Of a stretch of DNA of 64,000 bases, positions 1 to 8,846 are shown piece after piece. Where the stretch lies: positions 4,565,501 to 4,629,500 of the forward strand of contig NZ_FSRB01000001.1 of assembly GCF_900129635.1 (NCBI RefSeq), read 5' to 3'. The DNA comes from Singulisphaera sp. GP187 (lineage in GTDB: Bacteria > Planctomycetota > Planctomycetia > Isosphaerales > Isosphaeraceae). Both the position numbers and the translations under genes were made by a program. Positions within the stretch are counted from its first letter, which is position 1; every line of letters starts with the position of its first letter. Below the pieces are notes generated by a model. The model saw only the letters and a program-made list of their open reading frames with translations. It was not told the origin of the DNA and ran no database searches.

Positions 1-60
1 CACTTCAATGCCTTGTTCCCATCGGGTGTCGACATGAGTCTGGTTAACAACCGGGTCTGA
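1..60 (+). CDS. C-terminal end of a gene entering from the left (partial)
   Basis: The frame starting at base 1 is open and ends at a TGA at 58-60, giving a 19-residue tail ending in SLVNNRV. Too little remains to assign a family. The following gap has no other gene, so it could be the end of an upstream plus-strand gene, but a chance open frame of this length cannot be excluded. Confidence 0.4.
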   Translation, partial: HFNALFPSGVDMSLVNNRV

Positions 61-394
61 AGAGAAGGAGGGAGAGCCACACTCCCTAATCATACCCTAA
101 GGGCAACCGAAGACGACGCCACGAACTCGCCGCGGTTCCATCGCCGCCGCCCACACCTTGGGGTTGTCGAAAATCACCAATTCCGAGGGGGATGACCCCA
201 GCATAACACGACCTCGAAGTCCCCCACCAGACAATATCCTGTAGAATCGAGAGGAACTCTATAGAATTATGAGTGCGCCCCCGATATCATCGGCGTGATC
301 GAGAGTGTGAGATTGGGTGATGTCTTCGGAAGGAGCCACTCACCCATCTGACACGCCGCTATGCTCGACACCTCATCATTCAGGATTCATAACT
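61..394. other. Intergenic region upstream of a small lipoprotein gene
   Basis: No convincing reading frame, RNA gene or strong hairpin was seen. It presumably carries the promoter of the lipoprotein/DUF1559 pair that follows. An AT-richer patch lies at about 230-270. Confidence 0.4.
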
Positions 395-586
395 ATGTTT
401 CGACTCACCAAGTCACTTGGTTTGTCGTTGCTCGTCCTCAGCCTGGGCACCACCTCGGGTTGCGGAGGAAGTGGCGGCAATGAGGATGAATTCGCCAAGT
501 ATCCCGGCACGACACCTCCCGGCACCCAGGCCAACTCCGAAGAGGCTGCTCCCCAGGCGCAGCGGGCGGCCCCCAAGGCTCCGTAG
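395..586 (+). CDS. Small putative lipoprotein
   Basis: The product has 63 residues. It starts with a positively charged MFRLTK segment, followed by a hydrophobic stretch (LGLSLLVLSLG) and a lipobox-like TSGC, so it should be exported and lipidated. The mature part is short, Gly/Pro/Ala-rich and looks disordered. The ATG at 395 is preferred over an upstream in-frame ATG at 317 because only this start puts the signal peptide at the N-terminus. It lies 95 bases upstream of a DUF1559 gene on the same strand; small lipoproteins next to DUF1559 genes are common in planctomycetes. The function is unknown. Confidence 0.7.
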   Translation: MFRLTKSLGLSLLVLSLGTTSGCGGSGGNEDEFAKYPGTTPPGTQANSEEAAPQAQRAAPKAP

Positions 587-681
587 TGGGGGGCTCCGGC
601 CGCCGACGATCGATCCCTCGTTCGATATCCGAGTGTTATCGCCCTTCCCTTCTCCCCTGCAACCAACGGAGGTAGGTCATC

Positions 682-1725
682 ATGCAAGTCGTCCGACGCG
701 GCTTCACACTGATCGAATTGTTGGTCGTTATCGCCATTATCGCCGTCTTGATCGCGCTACTCTTGCCTGCCGTCCAGGCCGCGCGGGAGGCGGCCCGCCG
801 TTCCCAGTGCGTCAACAACCTCAAGCAACTGGGGTTGGCCATCATGAATTACGAGGGCTCGAACGGCGGCCTGCCGCCCTCGGGGTCGACGAGCGTGGCC
901 GGCGCCATCCAGAACTTCTCCTTGATCACGCGAATCCTTCCCTATCTCGAGCAGCAAAACCTCTTCAATACGGTCAATTACGCGTTCGGAATGCCGAGCA
1001 GCGATCCTCCCGGCGCCCAATCGGGTGATCCGGCCTACACCAATTCGACCCTCCTGCATGTCCAGGTCAGCGCATTTCTCTGCCCTTCAGACCCCAACAC
1101 CCCGAGCTCGACCTTCAACTCGCACAATTACGGCGAAAACACCGGCAACTGCCCGAGCTATGCGGGAGGCACTTTCGACGGCCCTGCCTACATGATCGGA
1201 ACCAGCAAAATCGTCGTCTGTCCCGGCGGCGCCACCGCCAGCAACACCATGGTGGCCCCGGTGGGACTGGGAAGCGTTACCGACGGACTGAGCAACACCG
1301 CGATCTTCTCCGAGATCGTCCGAGGGAAAGGCGTCACGCCGACCGACGACGGGTTACATGTCACGTACACCGGAGGCGCCGCAACCCCCTGCACTTACAC
1401 GAACGACCAAGACCTGGGCAGAGACTGCCAGACCAAGGCGACCACACGGGTGGACGGTTCCAAGGGGATGCAGTGGGCACGGTTCTACATGGCCCGAGGC
1501 GGGGGCTACACTCACGTGATGACGCCGAACCAGAGGTCGTGCCTCTACTCGACCGTCGCCAACTTCCCCAACCTGATCAGCGCCAGTTCGTACCATTCGG
1601 GTGGGGTCAACGTGTCGATGCTCGACGGCTCGGTCAGGTTCATCAAAAACAGCGTCAACTACCAAGCTTGGCACGCCATCGGCTCCAAGGCGGGCGGTGA
1701 GGTCTTCTCAGCCGACGCGCTCTGA
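682..1725 (+). CDS. DUF1559 (SBP_bac_10-like) protein with pilin-type N-terminus
   Basis: The product has 347 residues. It opens with a seven-residue leader (MQVVRRG) followed by the type IV pilin-like FTLIELLVVIAIIAVLIALL helix and the AREAARR continuation typical of planctomycete DUF1559 proteins. The C-terminal part has the family pattern: CPSD at about residue 135, a 'GLSNTAIFSEI' segment, and SMLDGSVRFIKNSV near the end. A clear Shine-Dalgarno sequence (GGAGG around 669) supports the start. The leader suggests processing by a prepilin peptidase and an envelope or extracellular location. The family's function is unknown, although genomes of this group carry many copies. A second member lies at 3960-5159 on the other strand. 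Confidence 0.93.
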   Translation: MQVVRRGFTLIELLVVIAIIAVLIALLLPAVQAAREAARRSQCVNNLKQLGLAIMNYEGSNGGLPPSGSTSVAGAIQNFSLITRILPYLEQQNLFNTVNYAFGMPSSDPPGAQSGDPAYTNSTLLHVQVSAFLCPSDPNTPSSTFNSHNYGENTGNCPSYAGGTFDGPAYMIGTSKIVVCPGGATASNTMVAPVGLGSVTDGLSNTAIFSEIVRGKGVTPTDDGLHVTYTGGAATPCTYTNDQDLGRDCQTKATTRVDGSKGMQWARFYMARGGGYTHVMTPNQRSCLYSTVANFPNLISASSYHSGGVNVSMLDGSVRFIKNSVNYQAWHAIGSKAGGEVFSADAL

Positions 1726-1733
1726 ACGATGGG

Positions 1734-1749
1734 CACGAGCCGGCTCGTG
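1734..1749. repeat. Perfect 16-bp palindrome CACGAGCCGGCTCGTG
   Basis: An uninterrupted palindrome begins nine bases after the DUF1559 stop codon. It could be part of a termination or protein-binding site between convergent genes. There is no U-tract, so an intrinsic terminator is not shown. Confidence 0.5.
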
Positions 1750-1792
1750 ATGCCGGCTTAATCCGCATCCGGTTCGAAAACCGCCCCCCCCC

Positions 1793-1823
1793 CGCGTCGG
1801 GCCAGCCCCGCTGGCCTGACGCG
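1793..1823. terminator. Hairpin between convergent genes
   Basis: CGCGTC-G-GGCCAGC and GCTGGCC-T-GACGCG pair around a CCC loop, giving a strong GC-rich stem with one mismatch. It lies in the gap between the plus-strand DUF1559 gene and the minus-strand STAS gene. A run of C residues just left of it reads as G on the minus strand, so no classical U-tract is present. A role as a two-way stop is inferred from position only. Confidence 0.4.
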
Positions 1824-1882
1824 GTGCGAACGCCAAAACGAGTCGGGACCGACTCGGTCTCAATCGCGAGTGCGAGTACGAA

Positions 1883-2242
1883 TCAGAATTTGGCGAGCGC
1901 CAATTTGTCGTCGTCAAACACCTCAAGGAGGCGGTCGAGCTGACTGGCCCGAAGGACGTCGCGAAGCGTTGGGTTCAGCCCGCAGATCCGGAGGTGGCCC
2001 TTGGTCTTGGCGAGCCGCTTGTGCAGCTTCAGCACCTGGGCGAGCATCGAGCTGGAGACGAACCGAACACCCTCGAGGGTGAGGAGCACCTTGGTGCATT
2101 CCCACTTCTCAACCAGTTCGAGGAGTTCCGAACCGACCGACTCGATGAGGTCTTCCGCTTGCAGGTAATGGGTCGTGACGCTGATGACCGCCACGCCATT
2201 GATGAACGTCAGTTGGAGGTGCTCGGTCGAATCTTGGGACAT
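1883..2242 (-). CDS. STAS-domain protein (anti-sigma factor antagonist type)
   Basis: The product has 119 residues, matching a single STAS domain. It shows an N-terminal beta strand (LQLTFINGVAVISV), a central LTLEGVRFVSSSMLAQVLKL segment in which the SSS corresponds to the phosphorylatable serine region of SpoIIAA/RsbV proteins, and the following 'GHLRICGLNPTLRDVL' strand-helix. Such proteins bind anti-sigma factors or act as switch proteins under serine kinase/phosphatase control. No kinase or sigma partner is adjacent, so it is an orphan. The gap to the downstream WD40 gene on the same strand is about 180 bases. Confidence 0.88.
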   Translation of the reverse strand: MSQDSTEHLQLTFINGVAVISVTTHYLQAEDLIESVGSELLELVEKWECTKVLLTLEGVRFVSSSMLAQVLKLHKRLAKTKGHLRICGLNPTLRDVLRASQLDRLLEVFDDDKLALAKF

Positions 2243-2422
2243 GGGAACGGCTCCGGTCGGATAAACCTCTCGAACGAGATATGGCCGTTACTCGTCCGCA
2301 ACTCTATCCGAGCCCGACTTACCGATCCAGATCAGTTCCAGACATCGTGTGAAAACACAATGCGTTTGATTTCCAAACGCATCATCCATTCTTGCGCAAA
2401 ATCGTAATCTCTTGTTAATCCA

Positions 2423-3544
2423 TCAGCTCGTTTTGACTTTCGTGGCTTCTCCGCTCGAGAGCGCTTCGAGGCGATCGACCGCTCCGGGCAGGGGCCACAT
2501 TTTCACGGCGTCGTCGTTGCCGCCGGAGATCAGCGTCGTTCCATCGGGGGACACCGCCATGGATTTCACCCCTCCCTTGTGACTGTGAAGGGTGACCCGA
2601 GGGAGGATTTCGGTGGGAGAGAGGTTCCAGAAGCTGATGGATCCGTCCAAGCCGGAGGAAGCCAGGGTGAGGCCGTCGTGGAGGAATCGAACCGAGGTCA
2701 CCCGGCCTTGCGGACTCTTCCAGGTGCGCGACCGGCCGGTCGCAAGCTCGTGAAGGGTGATGCACCCCACTCCCCCCAAGGCGAGCGCTCGGCCGTCGCG
2801 AGTAAACGCCAAGGATGCGAGTGAGCCGGGGTCCTCCTGAAGCCGCTCGCGAAGCTGGCCCGTGCCGAGATCCCAGAGGATCGCCCCGTCCTCGGTCCCC
2901 GCCGAGGCCAGAGTTCGGCCGTCGGGGGCGAAGGCCAGGCTCGCGACCAGCCCGGTGTGCCCCCGCAAGCTCAGGGTCTGTTGGCCCGAGACAACGTTCC
3001 AGATCCGAATCACCCCGTCATCCCCCGCCGCGGCCACGGACGCCCCGTCGGGTGAGAACGCCACGTCCCGGACCGCCCCGTAGGACCGAGCGAGCGTGGT
3101 CAAGATCGCCCCGGTGGCGGGATTGAGGATCAAGACGCCATCAGCCAGCCCCCCCGCCACGAGTAACGAACCATCGGGAGAAAACGCAACGCACGAGAAC
3201 CCGGCCATGGTCCGCCCAACCACCCGTCGCGCACTCTTCGAAGCCAGGTCCCAGACCATCACCGCCCCGTCGCGACTGGCCGAGGCCACCGTCCGCCCGT
3301 CCGGGGCAAACGAAACACCCTCAACCGGCGACGCATGGACCCCCAACTCGTGGCGCTCGCCCTCCTCCGACCCGGCCTGCCCCGAAAGCGAGATGCCGAC
3401 CACCAGGATCGTGAGAATCGCCGCGAAGATGCACAACTCGGGCGCCAGCAAGCCCTTCGATCGGGGCCGACGACCAAACCGGCTCCCCCCCCAAATCCCT
3501 CGACCCCGTACTGACACCGGCGAAGCGTCGGTCCCCGCACCCAT
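2423..3544 (-). CDS. Membrane-anchored WD40-repeat protein
   Basis: The product has about 373 residues. After a basic N-terminal region a single transmembrane segment (IFAAILTILVVGISL, around residue 40) anchors the protein. About seven WD40 repeats follow, recognisable as V.FSPDG...ASA..DG.I..W blocks, enough for one beta-propeller. The ATG at 3544 is chosen over an in-frame start at 3607 because GAGGTGG lies at the right distance. WD40 propellers are protein-interaction platforms, and this one probably faces the periplasm. No enzymatic domain is present, unlike the kinase-WD40 protein at 8843-11404. Confidence 0.85.
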   Translation of the reverse strand: MGAGTDASPVSVRGRGIWGGSRFGRRPRSKGLLAPELCIFAAILTILVVGISLSGQAGSEEGERHELGVHASPVEGVSFAPDGRTVASASRDGAVMVWDLASKSARRVVGRTMAGFSCVAFSPDGSLLVAGGLADGVLILNPATGAILTTLARSYGAVRDVAFSPDGASVAAAGDDGVIRIWNVVSGQQTLSLRGHTGLVASLAFAPDGRTLASAGTEDGAILWDLGTGQLRERLQEDPGSLASLAFTRDGRALALGGVGCITLHELATGRSRTWKSPQGRVTSVRFLHDGLTLASSGLDGSISFWNLSPTEILPRVTLHSHKGGVKSMAVSPDGTTLISGGNDDAVKMWPLPGAVDRLEALSSGEATKVKTS

Positions 3545-3959
3545 GGCCGCCACCTCGATCGTGAGAAAAAGAGACAAAGCAGGAAATGTGCCCGGGCCGC
3601 CATCCATACCGGCCGCGAGTGGTGGGAGAGGAAGTACCGTTCATGGGTCACTTCCACCCATGGGGAACTCGCCAACCCTCCGCATAACCCAGCGCGAAAT
3701 CCGAGAAATTTTGCGACGATCCCGAAAATCGCCTCCATTCCGTCACCAAACGGCACAAAGCCGGACCATTGCGATCTTTCGATACCTTTTCACCAAGAGG
3801 CCTGGGGAGGAAGAGCCCCCTCCTTCCTTCTCGAGGGCGAGACCGGGTGGGCCACGCGCCTGCACGCTGACAGACCGAAAACGAGAAGCGGGCCAGGAGT
3901 GGTGCAATCACCGACTCCCGACCCGCTTGATTGCCTCAAACCACGGTAGCGGAGATCGA
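3545..3959. other. Intergenic region between WD40 and DUF1559 genes
   Basis: About 415 bases with no supported gene. Near 3897-3920 the sequence can form a short hairpin (GGAGTGGTG with CACCGACTCC) downstream of the minus-strand DUF1559 gene, without a clear U-tract. The right part presumably carries the promoter of the WD40 gene. Confidence 0.4.
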
Positions 3960-5159
3960 TCAGAACGAGTCGGACGAAATGATTTCGCCCCCGTTCCGTG
4001 ATCCCAGGGCCCAGAACGCATTGAGATTCGTGCTGTCCTTGAGGAACCGGACCGAGCCGTCCCCCAGCACGATGTTGGCGCCGCCGGGGTGGCGACTGGC
4101 AAGACCGTAGGCGCCGGGAGAGTTCTGCGTCCCCGGCTTCGCCGTCATGCACACGGGGTACTTCGCGTTCGGCGGCAAGACCGTATTTCCGATGCTGTAG
4201 GCCGGCAGGTTGAACGCCCAAGCCTGACCGAGCTGGACGCTACCGGCGTTCCGGGTTGCGGACCCGGGCGCTGCCTGGTCGCGGCAACTCTGGAGCCAGG
4301 TGAAGAGGTTGTTATTGGCATTCGCCAAGGGGAGACTCATCGTCGCCGTGTTGCGGGTGACTCCGGCCGGAAACGAGGTCATCCAGATGATGTCCGAGGG
4401 GATTGAAAGGACACTCGCGTTCCCACTGCCGACGATCCACTCGCCGAACGCGATCGTGTTGCTCGTTCCATCAATGATGTCACTGAAACCGAACACCCCG
4501 CCATACTTGAAAACACCGTTGGGCGGCCCCCCGGTCTGCCTCCCATCGTGCTCCAGCGTCGACCCGGTCGAGGTAAAATAGTTCGTCCCGGGCGCCCGAA
4601 AGCTCTGGCCCGCAATCCGGTTCACGTTATAGCTTGGCGGCGTGTCGGACGGGCATAGGAACACGCTCAACCGTTTATCCGTCGCGGTCGAATTGGCGGC
4701 ATTGCCATAGGTGTCCACCGAGTTGAAGCATCCGTAACTAAAGTTCATGGAATTGAAGATGGCTCCCTGCTCGATGAACTGGAGCAGGCGCGCCTGGGCG
4801 CTGTAGCTGGCATTGTCCAGGATGACGGAGGTCGTCGCCGACCAGACCGGAAGCCCGGCCGGCGGGAAGCAACCATAAGTGCTTTCATAATTATGAAGCG
4901 CCAGGCCAAGCTGCTTCAGGTTGTTCGAGCACTGCATCCGCCGCGCCGCCTCGCGGGCCGCCTGCACGGCCGGCAACAGCAGGCCGATCAGGACCGCGAT
5001 GATGGCGATGACCACCAACAACTCGATGAGGGTAAACCCCCACCGCCAAAACGTGACCGAGCGGGGCCGGTGAACGCCCGAGGCGATCTGCCGCGGCGAC
5101 ACCAGGTGAGAAGGAGGAAACATCAACTCGGGCTGGTGCTTCTGATCCAGCATTGGCAT
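3960..5159 (-). CDS. DUF1559 (SBP_bac_10-like) protein with pilin-type N-terminus
   Basis: The product has about 399 residues. The pilin-like GFTLIELLVVIAIIAVLIGL helix and AREAARRMQCSNNLKQLGLA are present, but preceded by an unusually long leader of about 40 residues. Family features include 'FLCPSDTPPS', 'DGTSNTIAFGEW' and the C-terminal 'LGDGSVRFLKDSTN...LGSRNGGEII'. Starts at 5159 or 5153 are served by GGAG just upstream; an in-frame start at 5207 has no such site, and one at 5123 lacks a ribosome site. It is probably an envelope protein processed by prepilin peptidase. Function unknown. Confidence 0.9.
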   Translation of the reverse strand: MPMLDQKHQPELMFPPSHLVSPRQIASGVHRPRSVTFWRWGFTLIELLVVIAIIAVLIGLLLPAVQAAREAARRMQCSNNLKQLGLALHNYESTYGCFPPAGLPVWSATTSVILDNASYSAQARLLQFIEQGAIFNSMNFSYGCFNSVDTYGNAANSTATDKRLSVFLCPSDTPPSYNVNRIAGQSFRAPGTNYFTSTGSTLEHDGRQTGGPPNGVFKYGGVFGFSDIIDGTSNTIAFGEWIVGSGNASVLSIPSDIIWMTSFPAGVTRNTATMSLPLANANNNLFTWLQSCRDQAAPGSATRNAGSVQLGQAWAFNLPAYSIGNTVLPPNAKYPVCMTAKPGTQNSPGAYGLASRHPGGANIVLGDGSVRFLKDSTNLNAFWALGSRNGGEIISSDSF

Positions 5160-5962
5160 GCGCGACTCCAAAAATCTTCGCGCGCCTCTGGTTGCACCAG
5201 TCGGCACCTCGAATCAAGAGAGGGGGAAGGAGTTCGACGTGCCTCTCGTTGAACGAGTCAGCCACTTTCTCTCGGATCGAGCGAGCAGGAAAACTTCAGC
5301 GACGCCGCTGACTCTCGACTCCTACACTCGAGACGTTGACGCCGTCCCAAGGGATCACGACCAGCTCACCGACCCGAAAGCCCTGGAATGGCCATTCGGA
5401 TCCGCTCCCGGTCGAGATCCGGCGAAAGGTTGAAGCGTGCGACCTGTCGTCGTCAGGAGCGACCCCTGACGTGGCCGCCACTCCGTGCTCAACACGATCG
5501 CAATCCCAATCCCGTGCCCTAATATCAGGCACGGGGTTCAGCCACTCCGCATCACAAACTGCGGACTGCCGAGATTATTCCCAAATCACGCCCAGGGTCA
5601 AGCCGATTTTCCCGATCGCTTTTATCAAGTTAACGTGATTGTCATCGGGAGCGCCTACAATTTAAGAGTGGGAAGCCGCTCCCCGCTTGCAGTCCGATGC
5701 CCCCTTCCTCGCGAACCAAAGGGGGATCCGCTGGGGGGCCGTTCCTCACTCACTGTTCCGCGGTCGGTGACAGCCGCAGTCCCTGAAGGTTCGACCCGGC
5801 GATCGGCCGCACTTAACATTATGACCACGTAATCCAAAACACTTTTCGACTCGGCTATGGAATCCGATCCCAAGGGGCCGGCGAGCTCGACCCGCAAAGA
5901 AATATTTGAACCCAATGAGCGAGCTCCGCCAGGGGAGGTCGGGACCGAGGAGGTGAAGTCCA
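5160..5962. other. Long intergenic region with no recognised gene
   Basis: About 800 bases between divergently oriented genes. Short open frames exist on both strands, but none has a ribosome site together with recognisable protein features. I see no tRNA, terminator or long inverted repeat. Promoters for both flanking genes must lie here. Confidence 0.45.
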
Positions 5963-6655
5963 ATGCGACCGCAAGACCTCGTGGGCCTGGACGTTCTCGT
6001 GGGCCTGACCTATCTCGACGCCAAGGGGCAAGTTCTCCGGCAGGAGCAGTTTCACGGTCGGATTGAAACGACGGATGGAAGCACCACCTGGGTCCGCCCT
6101 TCCGGCGGCGGCGAGCCGCGCTGGGTGCCGACCGAGATGGCGGCGTTCCGTCCCGCCCCCAGCGGCACCTACCGCCTGGAATCGACCGGCCAGGTCGTCA
6201 TCGACCCGTTTCTCCTGACGTCATGGATGCTCACGGTCTTGCAGGACGAGGAGGGGGAGACGTATTACGAGGCCGAGCCGAACTTCGCCCCGCTGACCAA
6301 TTCTCGAGTCCCGAGGGAGTGGGAGCTCACCTACCGGATCGACGAGCCGCGGATCCGCCGAACGATCGAGGTCTTCGGCGATCAATACATCGGCCGCAAC
6401 CTGCTGTTGGGCATCACGTACGTCACACCGAGCGGCACGCCGCACCGCCAGGAGCAAGTCGTCGGAACGATCATGGTGGTCGATTTCGACGAAGGGATCG
6501 TGGTCAGTTGCGAGCCCGACGGCCGTCAGTTGGTGCTCCCCGGCGATCCCTCCTGGCTGGAGAAGGCCCCGCAGGCCGAGTTCATGCTCCGCTCGACCGG
6601 GCAGGTGGTCACGAACCCCAACTACATCGCCAAGCTGACCAAACGATCGCCCTGA
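5963..6655 (+). CDS. Protein of unknown function made of two tandem related units
   Basis: The product has 230 residues with no signal peptide or membrane segment. It is built from an internal duplication: residues 5-86 and 141-226 share the order '(V/L)LVGLTY...G..(H/L)RQEQ..G.I', a variable middle, then '(L/M)..STGQVV..P..'. The two units are joined by a linker rich in acidic and aromatic residues. An excellent ribosome site (GAGGAGGTG) supports the ATG at 5963. I do not recognise the family. The repeated beta-rich unit suggests a small-barrel fold used twice, but that is inference. Confidence 0.75.
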   Translation: MRPQDLVGLDVLVGLTYLDAKGQVLRQEQFHGRIETTDGSTTWVRPSGGGEPRWVPTEMAAFRPAPSGTYRLESTGQVVIDPFLLTSWMLTVLQDEEGETYYEAEPNFAPLTNSRVPREWELTYRIDEPRIRRTIEVFGDQYIGRNLLLGITYVTPSGTPHRQEQVVGTIMVVDFDEGIVVSCEPDGRQLVLPGDPSWLEKAPQAEFMLRSTGQVVTNPNYIAKLTKRSP

Positions 6656-6839
6656 AGGCCGCGATCGCCCCACCGTGGTTGCCCCCCCACGCTGATTCCA
6701 TCCTTTTTTTTTGGAAACCCGGTTTCTCAAGAAGCACCCGGACAATCCTCCGAAGAATGGGGCGGGCGCAGCGAACTCCTTCGGAACGTGTCGAATTCCC
6801 GTCCCCACCGCAGTCAGTTCAACAAATCTAGCGAGGAAT

Positions 6840-6860
6840 CCCCCGCCTTCAGGCGTGGGG
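6840..6860 (+). repeat. Left-end hairpin of the TnpB element
   Basis: CCCC-CGCCT / AGGCG-T-GGGG forms a nine-pair stem with a single bulged T and a TC loop. It matches the right-end hairpin in architecture, loop size and bulge position. Confidence 0.65.
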
Positions 6861-6912
6861 AGGAATCGCGTGATATTCTTGCTTTTAGATTAAAATTGCC
6901 TAAATTCCAGAC

Positions 6913-8011
6913 ATGAAACTTGTCGCCCAGATCCAACTCATGCCGGACGCTAATGCCTCCGCGAAACTTCGCTCGGCCGTCGAGCGATTTAACGAGGCCT
7001 GCAACTGGCTGGCGGGCGGGCGTGGCGTTCGACAAACAAGTCGCCAATCGGATCGAACTCCAGCGGATCGCCTACCGCGACGTTCGCGACAAGTTCAGCC
7101 TGTCGGCTCAGGCCACATGCCTCTGTATTCGCCGGGTTTGTGAAGCCTACAAGCGGGACAAGACGATCCGCCCGACGTTCCGCAAGGATGCGGCGATGCC
7201 ATTCGACCCGCGGACGATGAGTTTCAAGGGGATCGCCCGCGTCAGCCTCCTGACGCTGGACGGCCGGGTGATCGTTCCGTTTGTCGTCGGGTCCTACGGC
7301 GCGGATCGGCTGGCGATGCCCAAGGGGCAAGCCGACCTCGTCAGACGCAAGGACGGTAAGTGGTTCCTGATTGTAACCGTGGACGTACCCGAGACCACGC
7401 CGATCCCGGTCACCGACTTCATCGGGGTCGACCTCGGTCTCGCCAATGTGGCGACCGACAGCGATCCCGCGACCAAGCCTCACTGCGGCAAGCCCGCCGA
7501 ACGGGTCCGCCGCAAGCACAACCTCCAACGCAAACGCCTCCAGAAGAAGGGAACCAAAGGGGCGAAGAAGAAGTTGCAACGGGTCTCCCGCAAGGAAGCC
7601 CGGTTCAAGCGACACGAGAATCACGTCATCAGCAAAGCGATCGTCGAGGTTGCCAAAGGCACCGGACGCGGCATCGCCGTTGAGGATCTCAGCGGCATCC
7701 GCGACCGGCTCCCGGCTTGGGGCAAAGACGCACGCAATCGGCTCTCCGGCTGGTCGTTCGGCCAACTGGTCGCGTTCATGACGTACAAGGCCACGCTTGC
7801 GGGCGTGCCCATCGAAGCCGTGGATGCCCGCTACACGTCCCAGACGTGTTCGGCATGCGGACATTGCTGCCGAGAGAACCGGACGAGCCAAGCGAAGTTT
7901 CTCTGCGTGTCGTGCGGGATGGGCATGAACGCGGACAAAAACGCCGCCCTGAACATCAGGGCTCGGGCACTTTCTAAGCGTGCCCTAGAACTGGTGGACC
8001 TCACGGTCTAA
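6913..8011 (+). pseudogene. tnpB: TnpB-family RNA-guided nuclease, N-terminus frameshifted
   Basis: The N-terminal frame begins at ATG 6913 (MKLVAQIQLMPDANASAKL...CNWLAG), while the rest (GVAFDKQVANRIELQ... to the stop at 8011) is in another frame. The shift falls in a tandem GGGC duplication at 7014-7021; removing one copy restores a continuous protein of about 365 residues. The catalytic half is intact: RuvC Asp in FIGVDLGLA, Glu in GIAVEDLSGI, a four-cysteine zinc finger (CSACG...CVSCG) and the last RuvC Asp in MNADKNAALNIRAR. A TTG at 6920 could start the second frame but would replace the conserved N-terminus. It is most likely a recently inactivated copy, or a sequencing error. Confidence 0.85.
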
Positions 8012-8019
8012 CCGGAAAT

Positions 8020-8040
8020 CCCCCGGCTTTAGCCGTGGGG
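8020..8040 (+). repeat. Right-end hairpin of the TnpB element, probable 3' end of guide-RNA scaffold
   Basis: CCCC-CGGCT / AGCCG-T-GGGG forms a stem starting nine bases after the tnpB stop. Compared with the left end, one pair is changed on both sides (CGCCT/AGGCG to CGGCT/AGCCG), so pairing is kept. In related elements the guide segment of the RNA is copied from DNA just outside the right end, here from about 8041 onward. Confidence 0.6.
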
Positions 8041-8247
8041 AAGCTTAACGCCTATGCTCCTCATCGGACCAAACGAAGCGGAACTGTCCTGATCGTAACC
8101 TTCTCGCTTGCCGTGGGAGTTTGCGACGGCCCCGCGTTTTCCGGGCGGTTTGGAACTAGTACGGCTCTGGGAGTTTGCGGCGCAACGTTTGAAGCTTTAG
8201 AATAAGTTCAGCCCTCCGATCCGGCCGATTGACTGAGGATGGAGTTG

Positions 8248-8846
8248 ATGCCCACATTGTCGCCCGCGAACTCAATCACGCATTGCATTGGAATGCTCAA
8301 GCGTGGAGACCACGGGGCCGCTGAACGGCTCTGGACGACCTACATCCAACGGCTGGTCGGGCTGGCGCGGGCCAAGATCGGGGGGGGCCGCGCGGCGCGG
8401 CCGACGAGGAGGACGTGGCGCTCAGCGCGTTCGACAGCTTCTGCCGGCGTGCCGAGCGCGGGCAGTTCGCCCGGCTCTCGGATCGCGACGACCTCTGGCA
8501 AGTCTTGGTCGTCATCACCGAACGCAAGGCCATCGATCTGATGCGCCGCGAAGGGCGAAAGTCGCGGGGCGAAGGCAAAGTCGTCCGCTTCTCCGAGTCG
8601 TTGGGGTCCGCCTCCTACGAGGCATTCGACCCGGGTCCGAGCCCCGAATTCGCCGCGCAGGCCGCCGAGGAATTCCGCAGGCTCCTGGGCCTCCTGAGAG
8701 AAGACTCGTTGCGCGAAGTCGCGCTCTGGAAGATGGAAGGGTACACCAACAAGCAGATCGCCGATCGGCTTGGCTGCATCGAGCAAACGGTCGAGCGCAA
8801 GCTCCGCTCGATCCGAGTGCTCTGGACCGGGGGAAAGACCCTGTGA
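8248..8846 (+). pseudogene. ECF-like sigma factor, reading frame broken in a G8 tract
   Basis: Residues from ATG 8248 (MPTLSPANSITHCIGMLKRGDHGAAERLW...ARAKIG) continue in a different frame as EEDVALSAFDSFCRRAERGQF...VVITERKAIDLMRREGRKSRG, ending with a region-4 helix-turn-helix (EVALWKMEGYTNKQIADRLGCIEQTVERKLRSIR). The join falls in a run of eight G at 8380-8387; six or nine G would give one frame of about 200 residues. This is the planctomycete ECF-like type commonly found next to kinase-WD40 genes. The stop overlaps the kinase start (GTGA). A true disruption, a sequencing error in the homopolymer, or slippage expression are all possible. The piece from 8415 alone would lack region 2. Confidence 0.8.

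Larger units (their letters stand above)
6839..8041 (+). mobile_element. TnpB-only IS200/IS605-type element
   Basis: A TnpB-type gene is framed by two closely similar subterminal hairpins, at 6840-6860 and 8020-8040. No TnpA (Y1 transposase) or serine transposase gene is present, so the element would depend on a transposase supplied elsewhere. The exact cleavage sites cannot be fixed from one copy. By analogy with TnpB systems, the region from the gene's 3' end to the right hairpin is expected to encode the guide (omega/reRNA) scaffold. Confidence 0.7.

Noticed and set aside
5770..5810. A GGTTCGA-containing stretch as a possible tRNA T-arm
   Set aside because: No acceptor, D or anticodon stem can be built around it.
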